Of a DNA stretch of 64,000 nt, positions 9,037 through 18,384 are shown one piece after another. Numbering within the stretch: the stretch's first letter is position 1; each line of letters starts with the position of its first letter. This stretch comes from Methanobacteriota archaeon. Its GTDB lineage: Archaea; Thermoplasmatota; E2; DHVEG-1. The DNA lies in NCBI GenBank assembly GCA_903877165.1, contig CAIRCU010000008.1, forward strand, positions 1 to 64,000, given 5' to 3'. Made by a program: the position numbers and the translations under genes. Below the pieces are notes generated by a model, which saw only the letters and a list, made by a program, of their open reading frames with translations, did not search any database and had not been told where the DNA came from.

Positions 9037-9280
9037 TACTTTCCTCTGATCGTTTTTTTTTATTTCAGTTTTTATAGAGTAATGCTAACAGTTCCTCTGA
9101 TGTAAATCCTGTTTTTCTTCGAGAATAAAGAATCTATTTTGCTGTCAAGCCTCCATGATTCATTTTAAAGGCTTCTCTTCTCCGGGTTCCTCCCTTTTCC
9201 TCCATCAGTGTTTATGATAGCATGTTCTCCACTCCATTTCATTAACTATAAATTGAGGAGAGTGCCATAGATACCGTTCA

Positions 9281-9367
9281 ATGGCAAAGAAGCTCGATAA
9301 GAAATTCATCGACGAGTTCGTCGAAGAACACAAAGAGTACATCATGTTTTGCGTGAAGGCTCACTAA
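9281..9367 (+). CDS. Candidate small protein (28 aa), paralog of 5486-5581
   Basis: MAKKLDKKFIDEFVEEHKEYIMFCVKAH versus MPKKKELKDIDKFVDEHREYIMFCAKAH. Confidence 0.4.
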   Translation: MAKKLDKKFIDEFVEEHKEYIMFCVKAH

Positions 9368-9424
9368 TGTAGTGTTCCTGTAGCCATCGCTTTATCTCTT
9401 TTTCATAGGGGGAATGGATGATCT
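9342..9424 (-). pseudogene. Fic/Doc gene remnant (C-terminus only)
   Basis: Reads IHSPYEKEIKRWLQEHYISEPSRKT*, matching the Fic C-terminus SPYGKEIKRWLQKHYASEPSRKT. Confidence 0.8.
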
Positions 9425-9615
9425 GAGACACGGTTTCTTAGAAGCAGTGACGGGCATGATGGTCAGATTCTTGATGAGTGCTCCGACGGCTCGTCAACAG
9501 GATAGACGTCTCGTGGCACTCGGGATCGTCTCCCCTGGCGTTTTGTCAGTGGCGCTACTTTTCCTCACGACGTATATAAGTAAATGAGGCACAAGAGTAC
9601 AACGGTGGTTGGGAA

Positions 9616-9912
9616 TTGGAGAGAAAGCAGTATAGTATAGTGGTTTTCTTGTCTGCGGTCGGCCTGTCGCATGGGACCCAGCGGGTCTCAAAAAGTGAGG
9701 CCATCGAAGAGGAGCAGGCGATCCTGTCGCTCATCGTCTCGGCGTACAAGAAGCCGGGGACGAAGGCGTCCTTCGCCCGGTACGACGAGGCGAGATGCCG
9801 GCTCATCGGCGCGGTCGACGTGCTGGGGGGACGGCAGCTGCGGTCTCTGCAGAAAGAGCTCGTGGACGCCTACGAGGTACTTCTCGAGAAGAGCCCCGCA
9901 CTGAAGGAGTAG
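9616..9912 (+). CDS. Hypothetical protein
   Basis: 98 aa ORF, MERKQYSIVVFLSAVGLSHGTQ...; no family recognised. Confidence 0.4.
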   Translation: MERKQYSIVVFLSAVGLSHGTQRVSKSEAIEEEQAILSLIVSAYKKPGTKASFARYDEARCRLIGAVDVLGGRQLRSLQKELVDAYEVLLEKSPALKE

Positions 9913-9927
9913 GCCGTGGCTCGTCCG

Positions 9928-10539
9928 CTATGGGTTCGTCTTCGGTGGGGATTTCGCGGTACCTTCGAACATCTGGGCGGCGGGGCAGCCGCGCTCACGC
10001 TGCATGCAGTACTTGCAGGCGACCTTACCTCGAATCGTCGCGGTCCCCACGAGGAACATGACGAGGAAGACGACAACGAGACCCAGGGTCAGCCAGGAGA
10101 ACGCGTAGAGCAGTGAGGCGAGTCCGCCGATGACGGGGAAGACCACGACGAGGAAATCCGGGATCAGGTTGAGGGCTGAGACTTCTTTAGTGGCGAAGCT
10201 GGCAGGGTCTCCTTTGGAGAAGAGCCGGGCTGCAAGCCATCCTTTTCCAAAAGCGCAGCGTTTCCCGTAGTAGACGCAGGAGCGGCAGCTGCGGTACATG
10301 ACGTTGAGTTCGACGGCCGCGCAGTACACGAGGTAGAGGAGCGAGGCGGCGGGATGCAGCTTAAGGAGCAGGTATGCGCCGAAAACATACATCACCAGGG
10401 AGAAAAGGATGATCGGCAGCGTGATCCGCAGGGGGAACCGCTCGTAGCATGTCACGTCAGTCATAAATGTGCACCTTTTTTCGTGGGACGGCATCGGCAT
10501 GGCCTGTGAAAAACCCTTCGCATGGGACTGCGTGGTCAT
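9928..10539 (-). CDS. Cysteine-containing membrane protein
   Basis: Several hydrophobic segments; CRSCVYYGKRCAFGKGW and CKYCMQRERGC motifs; TATA-like element just upstream of start. Confidence 0.6.
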   Translation of the reverse strand: MTTQSHAKGFSQAMPMPSHEKRCTFMTDVTCYERFPLRITLPIILFSLVMYVFGAYLLLKLHPAASLLYLVYCAAVELNVMYRSCRSCVYYGKRCAFGKGWLAARLFSKGDPASFATKEVSALNLIPDFLVVVFPVIGGLASLLYAFSWLTLGLVVVFLVMFLVGTATIRGKVACKYCMQRERGCPAAQMFEGTAKSPPKTNP

Positions 10540-10562
10540 GATAGTTTTATAAAGTAACTAGC

Positions 10563-11651
10563 ATGTGGGCAGGAACTATGCCTGGTCAGTCGAACACCGT
10601 GGTAAGCATCCAGAGAGCGTCATACGAGTCTCTTGGTCTTGAGAAACTCTTGCAGCCTTTGGGCGGCCTGGGGTCGTTTGTGAAGCGCGGCGACCATGTC
10701 TTGTTGAAGGTCAACTTGCTGCGGGCGAGCACGCCTGAGCAGATGGTGGTGACAGACCCGCGCCTAGTAAAAGCGGTGGCCGAGGCTGTGCTCAAGGCAG
10801 GTGGGACGCCGTTCATCGCGGACTCCCCTTCTGGACCATTCACGAAGCATGCGCTGACACGTGTGTACGAGAAGGCGGGGTTGCTCGAGGTCAGCAGGGA
10901 CCTGGGAATCGAACTGAACATGAACACTGACTCGGAGAAAATCTCGGTTCCGAACGGCAAACGACTGTCGTCGATGAACCTCTGCTCGTACGTAAGGAAG
11001 GCGGACGTTATCATCTCATTGCCGAAGATCAAGACCCATTCGTCCACGGTCATGACGCTTGCGGTGAAGAACATGTTCGGCACGGTCGCAGGCCTGACGA
11101 AGGCGAAGTACCATTCACTGTACATACGCAGGGCTGCGTTCGCGGACATGCTCCTGGATGTGCTGTCCATGGTGCCCCCGCAGCTCAACATCCTGGATGG
11201 CGTGATGGGGATGCAGGGAGAAGGACCAGGGACGGCCGGGACGCCGGTCAAATTAGGAGTCGTCATGGCCTCTGCGGATGCGATAGCCATGGACATATCA
11301 GTGTGCCGGATGCTGGGACTTGAGCCAGTGAGCATCCCGGTGCTGCGCGCGGCGCGGCTGCGCGGGCTGTGGCCCGCAGAGATCTCCTATCCGTTGTCGT
11401 CGCCGGAGGACGTGGCGTACCACGGGTTCGTGTTACCAAGGACTGCAGAGAAACGGGCGCCGACGAGGTCCCCGCGAGTGACGGAGGCATGCATCGGCTG
11501 CGGGGACTGCGCGCGCATCTGCCCCCGATGTGCGATCACGATGGTGGACGGACGGGCGTCCGTCGACTACACACGGTGCATCCGATGCTACTGCTGCAGC
11601 GAGGTCTGCCCGCAGAATGCGATCGCACTTGAGGACCTCAAGAAACATTAA
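10563..11651 (+). CDS. DUF362 domain protein with C-terminal 4Fe-4S ferredoxin domain
   Basis: VISLPKIKTHSSTVMTLAVKNMFGTV...CIGCGDCARICPRCAI...CIRCYCCSEVCPQNAI. Confidence 0.9.
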   Translation: MWAGTMPGQSNTVVSIQRASYESLGLEKLLQPLGGLGSFVKRGDHVLLKVNLLRASTPEQMVVTDPRLVKAVAEAVLKAGGTPFIADSPSGPFTKHALTRVYEKAGLLEVSRDLGIELNMNTDSEKISVPNGKRLSSMNLCSYVRKADVIISLPKIKTHSSTVMTLAVKNMFGTVAGLTKAKYHSLYIRRAAFADMLLDVLSMVPPQLNILDGVMGMQGEGPGTAGTPVKLGVVMASADAIAMDISVCRMLGLEPVSIPVLRAARLRGLWPAEISYPLSSPEDVAYHGFVLPRTAEKRAPTRSPRVTEACIGCGDCARICPRCAITMVDGRASVDYTRCIRCYCCSEVCPQNAIALEDLKKH

Positions 11652-11689
11652 AGTAGTGGTCTTTATTTTCCCCCCTCGGAGGGTAGTAA

Positions 11690-12793
11690 GTGGAGATCTT
11701 CAGTCTTTCACAGGTCATCAACAACATACTGCAAAACGATCATATCATCATCGACCCGATCGTTGGAGAAATTATAGCAGCGCTCATCTTTTTCGCAGTC
11801 GCCATCATCATCGGCTTCCTCGTCTACCACTTCATCGAACACTACCTCGCCAAGCTTGCGAAAAAAACAGCGACGACACTCGATGACGAGATCATCAAGA
11901 ACATCAAGAAACCCATCTACTACCTCGTGATGCTGGCTGGATTCTACTACGGCATCTACCAGGTCACCGCCCTCGTACCGTACCAAGAATACATCGGGCT
12001 CGTGTTCACCGCCCTCGAAGTCTTCCTCGTCGCGTTCATCATCACCAGGATCATCAACGTGTTCATCGCCTGGTACGCGGAACGCAAGGCCAAACAAGCG
12101 GGCAAACCGCTCTCGCAGAACATCCTGATAGTCTTCCGAAAACTGCTCCACGTCCTCGTCTACATCTTCGCGTTCATCTCGATCCTGGTTATCCGTAAGG
12201 TCGACCTCTCTGGAGCGCTCGTCGGACTCGGCGTCGGCGGCATCGCCATCGCCTTCGCACTACAGAACGTGCTGGGCGATGCGTTCAGCGCGTTCTCCAT
12301 CTACTTCGACCGACCGTTCGAGATCGGCGACTACATCGTCATCGGCGACTTCAGCGGCACCGTCACCCACATCAGCATGAAATCCACCCGGCTGCAGCTT
12401 GTCTCGGGAGAGGAGCTCATCGTCTCCAACCGCTCCATCCTCGAAAAGAACATCCAGAACTTCAAGAAGCTGCAGCGCAGAAGCATCATCTTCAAGCTCG
12501 GCATCACCTACGACACCCCGGCAGAGAAGCTGCGCAAGATTAAAGCGATCATCACCGACGTCATCCAAGCCTGCCCGAAGACCACGCTGCAGCGCATCCA
12601 CTTCAAGACCCTGGGGGACTACAGCCTCGTCTTCGAAGGGATGTACACCGTCGACTCCGCGGACTATGCATTCTTCATGGACACCCAGGAACGGATCAAC
12701 TACGGGATACTGGAGGCGTTCCAAAAGGAAGGCATCGCGCTTGCGTTCCCGACCCAGACCATTCACGTGAACAAAGCCGCTGACAACGCATAG
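11690..12793 (+). CDS. Small-conductance mechanosensitive channel (MscS family)
   Basis: GALVGLGVGGIAIAFALQNVLGDAFSAFSIYFDRPFEIGDYI. Confidence 0.92.
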   Translation: MEIFSLSQVINNILQNDHIIIDPIVGEIIAALIFFAVAIIIGFLVYHFIEHYLAKLAKKTATTLDDEIIKNIKKPIYYLVMLAGFYYGIYQVTALVPYQEYIGLVFTALEVFLVAFIITRIINVFIAWYAERKAKQAGKPLSQNILIVFRKLLHVLVYIFAFISILVIRKVDLSGALVGLGVGGIAIAFALQNVLGDAFSAFSIYFDRPFEIGDYIVIGDFSGTVTHISMKSTRLQLVSGEELIVSNRSILEKNIQNFKKLQRRSIIFKLGITYDTPAEKLRKIKAIITDVIQACPKTTLQRIHFKTLGDYSLVFEGMYTVDSADYAFFMDTQERINYGILEAFQKEGIALAFPTQTIHVNKAADNA

Positions 12794-12838
12794 AACAATT
12801 CTCAAAGGGGAAAACGCTTGCCTCTCGTTTTTCCAAGG

Positions 12839-13468
12839 TTACTCAAGCATGGTCACCGACACGGTTTCCCCCAGGTCGATAACCGCGCCTTCGCCACGAC
12901 GCCCAAGACTGCAGTTCACCACCGTAGTCCGGCCCACCATAGCAACACCCGGGTCCTCATGGATATGACCGCAGAGCACGAGCAGCGGCTCACGCTCCTC
13001 CACGAGACGACGCAGGCCCTTGCTGCCCCCATGCGACCCCAGCGACATCCGATCCTTTGTTTTGAACGGAGGGACATGCGTCACCAGCACGGTACCACGG
13101 TCGACGCACTCCTCCACGGGACGCATCCGGGAGCCGTCAGCAACCGATAAAGTAGTCAAAGAAGACGGCAGCATGTCACCAAGACCGACGAACGAAACGC
13201 CATTAATGACGACGCGGCGCCGGTCGATGTTCTCCACGCGACTCGCCGCGATGCCATCACCGACATCGGGCGTATCCATATTGCCGGATACCGCGACCGC
13301 CCGCACCGGGATCTGATTCAACAGAAGCGTCGCGGTCTGCGCTGGGCCGTTCTGGGTGACGTCACCGCACACCACCACGAGGTCAGGCTGATGCGCTGCG
13401 ACCTGCGCAAGCAGCAGGTTCACCCGATGCTGAGACCCGTGCAGGTCAGCGACCGCCACAAGACGCAT
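12839..13468 (-). CDS. Metallophosphoesterase (YfcE/Calcineurin-like)
   Basis: VAVADLHGSQHRV, VVCGDVTQNGP, VSGNMD, VLVTHVPP, LLVLCGHIHEDP. Confidence 0.85.
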   Translation of the reverse strand: MRLVAVADLHGSQHRVNLLLAQVAAHQPDLVVVCGDVTQNGPAQTATLLLNQIPVRAVAVSGNMDTPDVGDGIAASRVENIDRRRVVINGVSFVGLGDMLPSSLTTLSVADGSRMRPVEECVDRGTVLVTHVPPFKTKDRMSLGSHGGSKGLRRLVEEREPLLVLCGHIHEDPGVAMVGRTTVVNCSLGRRGEGAVIDLGETVSVTMLE

Positions 13469-13540
13469 GCCGACCCATCAGACCACGACTGAATATAAAC
13501 CTGCCTTCAGACACAAAAAGAAAGAAGAGAGAGGGGGCTT

Positions 13541-13624
13541 TCAGAACTCCCCGAGATGATGCCCCTCATCGCTATAGAAGAAAATCTCGGAGAACTTGTC
13601 AACAAACTCCGGACTGAGTTTCAT
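13541..13624 (-). CDS. Candidate 27-aa small protein gene
   Basis: MKLSPEFVDKFSEIFFYSDEGHHLGEF; upstream gtaggagagagg ribosome site and AT-rich promoter-like stretch; T-rich tract after stop. Confidence 0.4.
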   Translation of the reverse strand: MKLSPEFVDKFSEIFFYSDEGHHLGEF

Positions 13625-13822
13625 GTATAGATTCCTCTCTCCTACTTCTCCTCGAAGAGAAAATAACCTACGGACTTAAATAATTTATGATACCACGAAC
13701 TCAGAGCAATCACAGCCAGCAAACACCATCAATCATCAGGAGGGGATAACGTTTTAATACTACCTTGCCGGTTAGAGGATACTTTCACGCAACTCACAAG
13801 CAAAGGTTAGGAGAAACAGCGT

Positions 13823-14242
13823 ATGACGCAAGAGGAAGACATCACCCGGAATCTCACCCTTATCGAGTACTACAAACAGCAGCTCGAATCCCTGGACGTC
13901 CAGCTCCAGATGCTCCAGTCCGCGCTCGCCGAGTACCAGCGCGCCCGCCTGACCGTGGACCAGCTCCAGACCAACACCGGAAAGACCGACATCCTCATCC
14001 CCGCGGGCGGCGGCGTGTTCCTCAACGGATCCCTCGGAGCCACCTCCACGATGCTCGTCAGCATCGGCGCCGGCTACGTCATGGAGAAAACCCCGCAGGA
14101 CGCGATCGCCAAGCTCGACGACCACACCAAACGCATCCAGGAGAACCAGGAGAAGCTGTACCAGCTGGCGACACGACTCCAAAGCGAAGCCGAAGAACTC
14201 TCCCAGAAAACCCAGCAGATGATGGACGCCGCACAAAAATAA
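13823..14242 (+). CDS. pfdA: Prefoldin alpha subunit
   Basis: Coiled coil with ILIPAGGGVFLNGSLGATSTMLVSIGAGYVMEKT, adjacent to ftsY. Confidence 0.9.
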   Translation: MTQEEDITRNLTLIEYYKQQLESLDVQLQMLQSALAEYQRARLTVDQLQTNTGKTDILIPAGGGVFLNGSLGATSTMLVSIGAGYVMEKTPQDAIAKLDDHTKRIQENQEKLYQLATRLQSEAEELSQKTQQMMDAAQK

Positions 14243-14267
14243 ACCACACCATCACACTCGAAGACCT

Positions 14268-15455
14268 ATGTTCAATTTTCTCAAGAAGAAACTAAAAATC
14301 TTTGAAAAAAACCTCGAAGACGAAATCGAGGCGGCCCTGAAGAAAGAGGCGGCGCAGCCGCCGACCCAGACCAAGCCGGCCGCACCCCCGCCCACACCGA
14401 TAGAGCCGACACCGACCGCCCCACCGGCCGAGAAGACAGCTGAGCCGACACGCAAACGCGCCCTGCGCGTACGCAAAGAGCCGGCAGCACCGACCCAAAG
14501 CCGCGCGGAGCAGCAGGATCGCCAAATAGAGGAGAGCATCGAAAACGAGCTGCAGCGCGCAGTCCAGACCCGCCGGAGCATCGAGCAGACGGTCGTCACC
14601 GAGAAAAGGCCGGCGCGGACCATCGATGAGAAGCGGCTCAACGACCTGCTCTGGGACCTCGAGATGGGGCTGATGGAGGCGGACGTCGCCTACAACGTCA
14701 TCGACTCCATTAAAAAAGACATCAAGAACGAGATTTCCTCCCTGCCGTTCGACAAGACCAAAGCCGGGGATTTCATCGAGACCATCCTGAAGCACGCCAT
14801 CGGCCATATCCTTCAGGCGAACAACTTCAACTTCGACACCTTTCTAGCGACGCATGAGAAACCGATCGTCATCATGTTCGTCGGCGTCAACGGCACCGGC
14901 AAGACGCTATCCATCGCGAAGATGGCGAACCTTCTGCAGAAGAAAAACATGACCTGCGTCATGGCCGCTGGGGACACCTTCCGGGCCGGAGCCATAGAGC
15001 AGCTGACCATCCATGCGGACCGGCTAGGCGTGAAGATCATCAAGCACGGGTCGGGCGCGGACCCCGCCGCGGTCGCGTTCGATGCGATTGAGCATGCGAC
15101 CGCGAAACACAAGGATGTCGTCCTCTTGGATACCGCGGGGCGGATGCAGACGAACTCAAACCTCATGGACGAGATGGCGAAAATCAAGCGGGTCGCAAAA
15201 CCCGATCTCATCATCTTCGTCGGCGACGCGCTCTCCGGCAATGACGCGGTGGAGCAGGCGAAGCGGTTCAACGAGGTCGTCGGCATCGACGGCGTCATCC
15301 TCACAAAGGTCGATGCGGATGCGAAAGGCGGCAGTTCGCTGTCTATCGCGTATACCATCGGCAAGCCGTTGTTGTTCGTGGGCGTCGGCCAGGGGTACGA
15401 CGACCAGATTCCGTTCGACCCTGACTGGATGATTAAAAACATTTTTGAGAAATAA
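14268..15455 (+). CDS. ftsY: Signal recognition particle receptor FtsY
   Basis: FVGVNGTGKTLSIAKMA, AAGDTFRAGAIEQL, LLDTAGRMQTNSNLMDEM, GVILTKVDADAKGGSSLSI. Confidence 0.97.
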   Translation: MFNFLKKKLKIFEKNLEDEIEAALKKEAAQPPTQTKPAAPPPTPIEPTPTAPPAEKTAEPTRKRALRVRKEPAAPTQSRAEQQDRQIEESIENELQRAVQTRRSIEQTVVTEKRPARTIDEKRLNDLLWDLEMGLMEADVAYNVIDSIKKDIKNEISSLPFDKTKAGDFIETILKHAIGHILQANNFNFDTFLATHEKPIVIMFVGVNGTGKTLSIAKMANLLQKKNMTCVMAAGDTFRAGAIEQLTIHADRLGVKIIKHGSGADPAAVAFDAIEHATAKHKDVVLLDTAGRMQTNSNLMDEMAKIKRVAKPDLIIFVGDALSGNDAVEQAKRFNEVVGIDGVILTKVDADAKGGSSLSIAYTIGKPLLFVGVGQGYDDQIPFDPDWMIKNIFEK

Positions 15456-15467
15456 CCGTCTTGGGTG

Positions 15468-16142
15468 TTAGACGAGGATGCGGGTGCCGTCGAAGGGCTG
15501 CCCGCGGATCGCGCACTCGAGTTGGTCGAGTCGTTTGCCATTGACGACGAAAGTAGGGATTTTCGCGCGTTTGATGATTGCGAGAGCCGGCTCGTCCATG
15601 AAGATATTCTTTCCAGCGGAACCCCATTTGGTGCCGTACTGGGCGATCAGCTGGTCGATGGAGACTTCTTTGAGCTGCTTGGCATCAGGGAACTTGTTGG
15701 GGTCTTTATCGTAGATGCCGTCGACGTTCGTCGCGTTAACGAACCTGGCGGCATGGGTTTTCTCCGCAATCTCCGCACCTACGGTATCCGTGCTGTGCTT
15801 GGGGTCGGTGCCGCCCATGACCACGACCGGGTTTTTCAGACGGATGACATCATCCGTGGTGTGAGGAATTTCGATGTTCGAAGTACCCAGGAGATATGCG
15901 ATGGCACGGGCGTTGACCCTGGTGACGTCGATGCCGAGCTGGTCGAGACGGTCTTCATCCAATCCGAGGTCACGACCGAGCGCGATGTACTGACGGGCGA
16001 TCTTCCCGCCGCCGACGACGACGAACAGCTTAAAGTGCTGACTGAGTCTGTTGAGGAGGGCGGTCAGGTGTTTGAGATAGTCGATGTTCGGCTCATCGGA
16101 GACGACGATCGAGCCGCCCACGGAGACCACGACGGTGTTCAT
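15468..16142 (-). CDS. pyrH: UMP kinase
   Basis: VVVSVGGSIVV, FVVVGGGKIARQYI, VVMGGTDPKHSTDTVGAEIAEKTHAARFVNATNVDGIYDKDP. Confidence 0.93.
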   Translation of the reverse strand: MNTVVVSVGGSIVVSDEPNIDYLKHLTALLNRLSQHFKLFVVVGGGKIARQYIALGRDLGLDEDRLDQLGIDVTRVNARAIAYLLGTSNIEIPHTTDDVIRLKNPVVVMGGTDPKHSTDTVGAEIAEKTHAARFVNATNVDGIYDKDPNKFPDAKQLKEVSIDQLIAQYGTKWGSAGKNIFMDEPALAIIKRAKIPTFVVNGKRLDQLECAIRGQPFDGTRILV

Positions 16143-16202
16143 CGGTTACCGATAACAGCTTGTTTTTATTAAAAGATGCGCAAGGAGAAAGAACCAGGCG
16201 GG

Positions 16203-16655
16203 TTAGGCGACTTCCATGCCGCCCTGGCTGGACTTCGCGGCGGTGTTCAGCTTGACCTGCGGTAGAGGGATGGGTGGTGGCAGGCCGAGGTCCTTGGCGA
16301 CGCCGACAGCCTCAGGGACGCAGGCGTGCATGACCGCGGTGTGTATGTTGCTGGCGAACAGGTCCGGCATCTTGCGGGTGTCGAGCCATTCTTTCGCGAT
16401 TTTCTTGGCGTCATCATCCTCGCAGAGAAGGGTCCCTTCGAGTTTGATGATCCCGATGGGTCCGTAGCTGGCCGTGTATTGGAACTCGATGGTGAGGTTT
16501 TTGTCCGTGGTGCTTATGAGCTGGTTGACTTGGCTGTTGTGGTCAATGCGGATCTGGCGGGGTTTATCGTCCGGTTCGACGTAGCGTCGTGCTTCGATGG
16601 TCTTGAGTTTTATCGCGGTGATCCTCGTCATAGGCGATGTCGTAACAGAAGTCAT
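16203..16655 (-). CDS. Hypothetical protein, possibly SecB-like fold
   Basis: Beta-rich pattern followed by HTAVMHACVPEAVGVAKDLGLPPPIPLPQV, resembling archaeal SecB-like proteins; tentative. Confidence 0.45.
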   Translation of the reverse strand: MTSVTTSPMTRITAIKLKTIEARRYVEPDDKPRQIRIDHNSQVNQLISTTDKNLTIEFQYTASYGPIGIIKLEGTLLCEDDDAKKIAKEWLDTRKMPDLFASNIHTAVMHACVPEAVGVAKDLGLPPPIPLPQVKLNTAAKSSQGGMEVA

Positions 16656-16680
16656 GTTTATGCCTCTTTCGATAGGGATG

Positions 16681-17148
16681 TTATGCGGATGAGACGACGA
16701 TTTGCTGCTCGGCGCGGACGTCGATTTTCAATGGGACGTCGAGGTGTCCGTTGACGGTCCAGAGGATGACAGTACTGAGGGGAGCGTTGCTCATTTGTAG
16801 AGGGAGGGTGTGGCCGAAGAGCTCCAGATTGTGGACCGGGGGTTTCTGGTCGATGGTCGCAAGCAGGTCCGCGGGGATCTTGATCTCGAAGGGGTACATC
16901 TCGGTGAGGTACGTGTTTTCCTCGTCCAAGGGCAGCTCGAAGTTGTAGATGATGGTCTTGATTTTCTCCATATGGGAGGAGGGGATGCCTTTCGAGTCGG
17001 TGGTGCGGACCATGACGGTGTCGACGCGGGTGCCGCGGAAGGCGACGAGCAGCTTGCGGCCCTGCTGCGGCTTGCGCAGGTTGAGCTTGACGTACCCTTT
17101 GATGACGTCCCCAGGTTTGAAATCGTATTTCTCGAGCTGTAGCGTCAT
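16681..17148 (-). CDS. Arrestin-like fold protein
   Basis: FKPGDVIKGYVKLNLRKPQQGRKLLVAFRGTR...LPLDEENTYLTEMYPFEIKIP...ILWTVNGHLDVPLKIDVRAEQQIVV. Confidence 0.65.
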   Translation of the reverse strand: MTLQLEKYDFKPGDVIKGYVKLNLRKPQQGRKLLVAFRGTRVDTVMVRTTDSKGIPSSHMEKIKTIIYNFELPLDEENTYLTEMYPFEIKIPADLLATIDQKPPVHNLELFGHTLPLQMSNAPLSTVILWTVNGHLDVPLKIDVRAEQQIVVSSA

Positions 17149-17328
17149 TTGGTCTTTATGGAAGAGACTGATGGGTGGTTCCTCCTGAGGGTCGTCTTAG
17201 GAGGTTAGGAATCCTTGCGGGGACTTTAACTTTTCTCTCTGAAGGGTTACAAATATTATTTTTATAGCGCAGAACGAATCGGTAAAAAGATTTAAATAAA
17301 GAGATAATGATAAAAGGGTGGTGCAGAA

Positions 17329-18306
17329 GTGAAACGGTTTCATGTCCTTGTTTTATGCACAATCGTCTTGTGCATAAGTCTTGTTCCCTGTCAAGCGTGG
17401 GTTATACCGGCTTCGTCATTTTCGAATACGGTGTCCCTGACAATTCTTGATGACGGCTCTGGGAACGCGACGGATCTGCTCGTGGATATCCCCTCGTATA
17501 TCCCCGGGTCGGCGCAGACGCCTGCACTTGCCATCCGTTTCTCGATCGAGGGGACGAGCGGGGGTGCCCAGCGGTTCTACGGAGACGATCCCTGGGAGGA
17601 CTGGAAGAACATCTCGCTCACCGGTGATGTCCTGACTCCATTAGGCCCTCAGAATCTCTGGTACAGTCATACCCGCGGGGAATGGATGGCTATAGTCACA
17701 CCCATCACGCCCGGTGGGACGCTGAACTTCACTATTAATTGGCCAGGGAACGGGACCGCGAGTCAAACCCTCCACGTCGTGAACGGGACGTTCGTTCGCT
17801 CCTCACCTTCGACCTTCCTTTACTTAAAAGACATCTCCACGGTCATCACCGTCACTGATGTTGACGGGGAACCGCTGAAATACTGCGACGTGTACGCTTT
17901 CAGAATGAATGATTCGGTTGAATTCGCGGTCAATCATGGTACCAACAGCGTCGGTCACGGGAAAAACGGCGAGTATGTTTTCTCTCTAAATGCTTCAAAC
18001 GAGGGCGGCCGTCCTCAGAATCTTGTCTTCGCAGCACACTGGCCTCCCGACTTCTGGGGGTACGTCAAACTCGAGCCGACCATCGCCCCCGTCACCGTCC
18101 AACTCATCCGGGGAAAACTCGCGAACCTCAGCATCGATAACGGCACCATCTCCTTTAAAGCAGTCAACATCTACACCTGCGCGATTCCCTCCCTGAACAC
18201 CACCCAGTACACCACCCATGAGAAAATCATCATCCACAAAATCATCATCGCCTTCATAAGCCAACGCTACATCCTGGGAATCTGCCGCGCCGCCGTCATC
18301 GCCTGA
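17329..18306 (+). CDS. Secreted/cell-surface hypothetical protein
   Basis: Signal peptide MKRFHVLVLCTIVLCISLVPCQAW; many NxT/S sites. Confidence 0.6.
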   Translation: MKRFHVLVLCTIVLCISLVPCQAWVIPASSFSNTVSLTILDDGSGNATDLLVDIPSYIPGSAQTPALAIRFSIEGTSGGAQRFYGDDPWEDWKNISLTGDVLTPLGPQNLWYSHTRGEWMAIVTPITPGGTLNFTINWPGNGTASQTLHVVNGTFVRSSPSTFLYLKDISTVITVTDVDGEPLKYCDVYAFRMNDSVEFAVNHGTNSVGHGKNGEYVFSLNASNEGGRPQNLVFAAHWPPDFWGYVKLEPTIAPVTVQLIRGKLANLSIDNGTISFKAVNIYTCAIPSLNTTQYTTHEKIIIHKIIIAFISQRYILGICRAAVIA

Positions 18307-18384
18307 CCGGACCTGCCTTGGAAATAAAGTGCGATGGGATAAAACCCTTTTAAACAATCGACTCCATACCCCGACCGGGTCCGT

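Noticed and set aside
12260-12805. 181-aa minus-strand ORF
   Set aside because: Antisense shadow of the MscS gene.
15465-16172. 235-aa plus-strand ORF
   Set aside because: Antisense to pyrH, whose kinase motifs are unambiguous.
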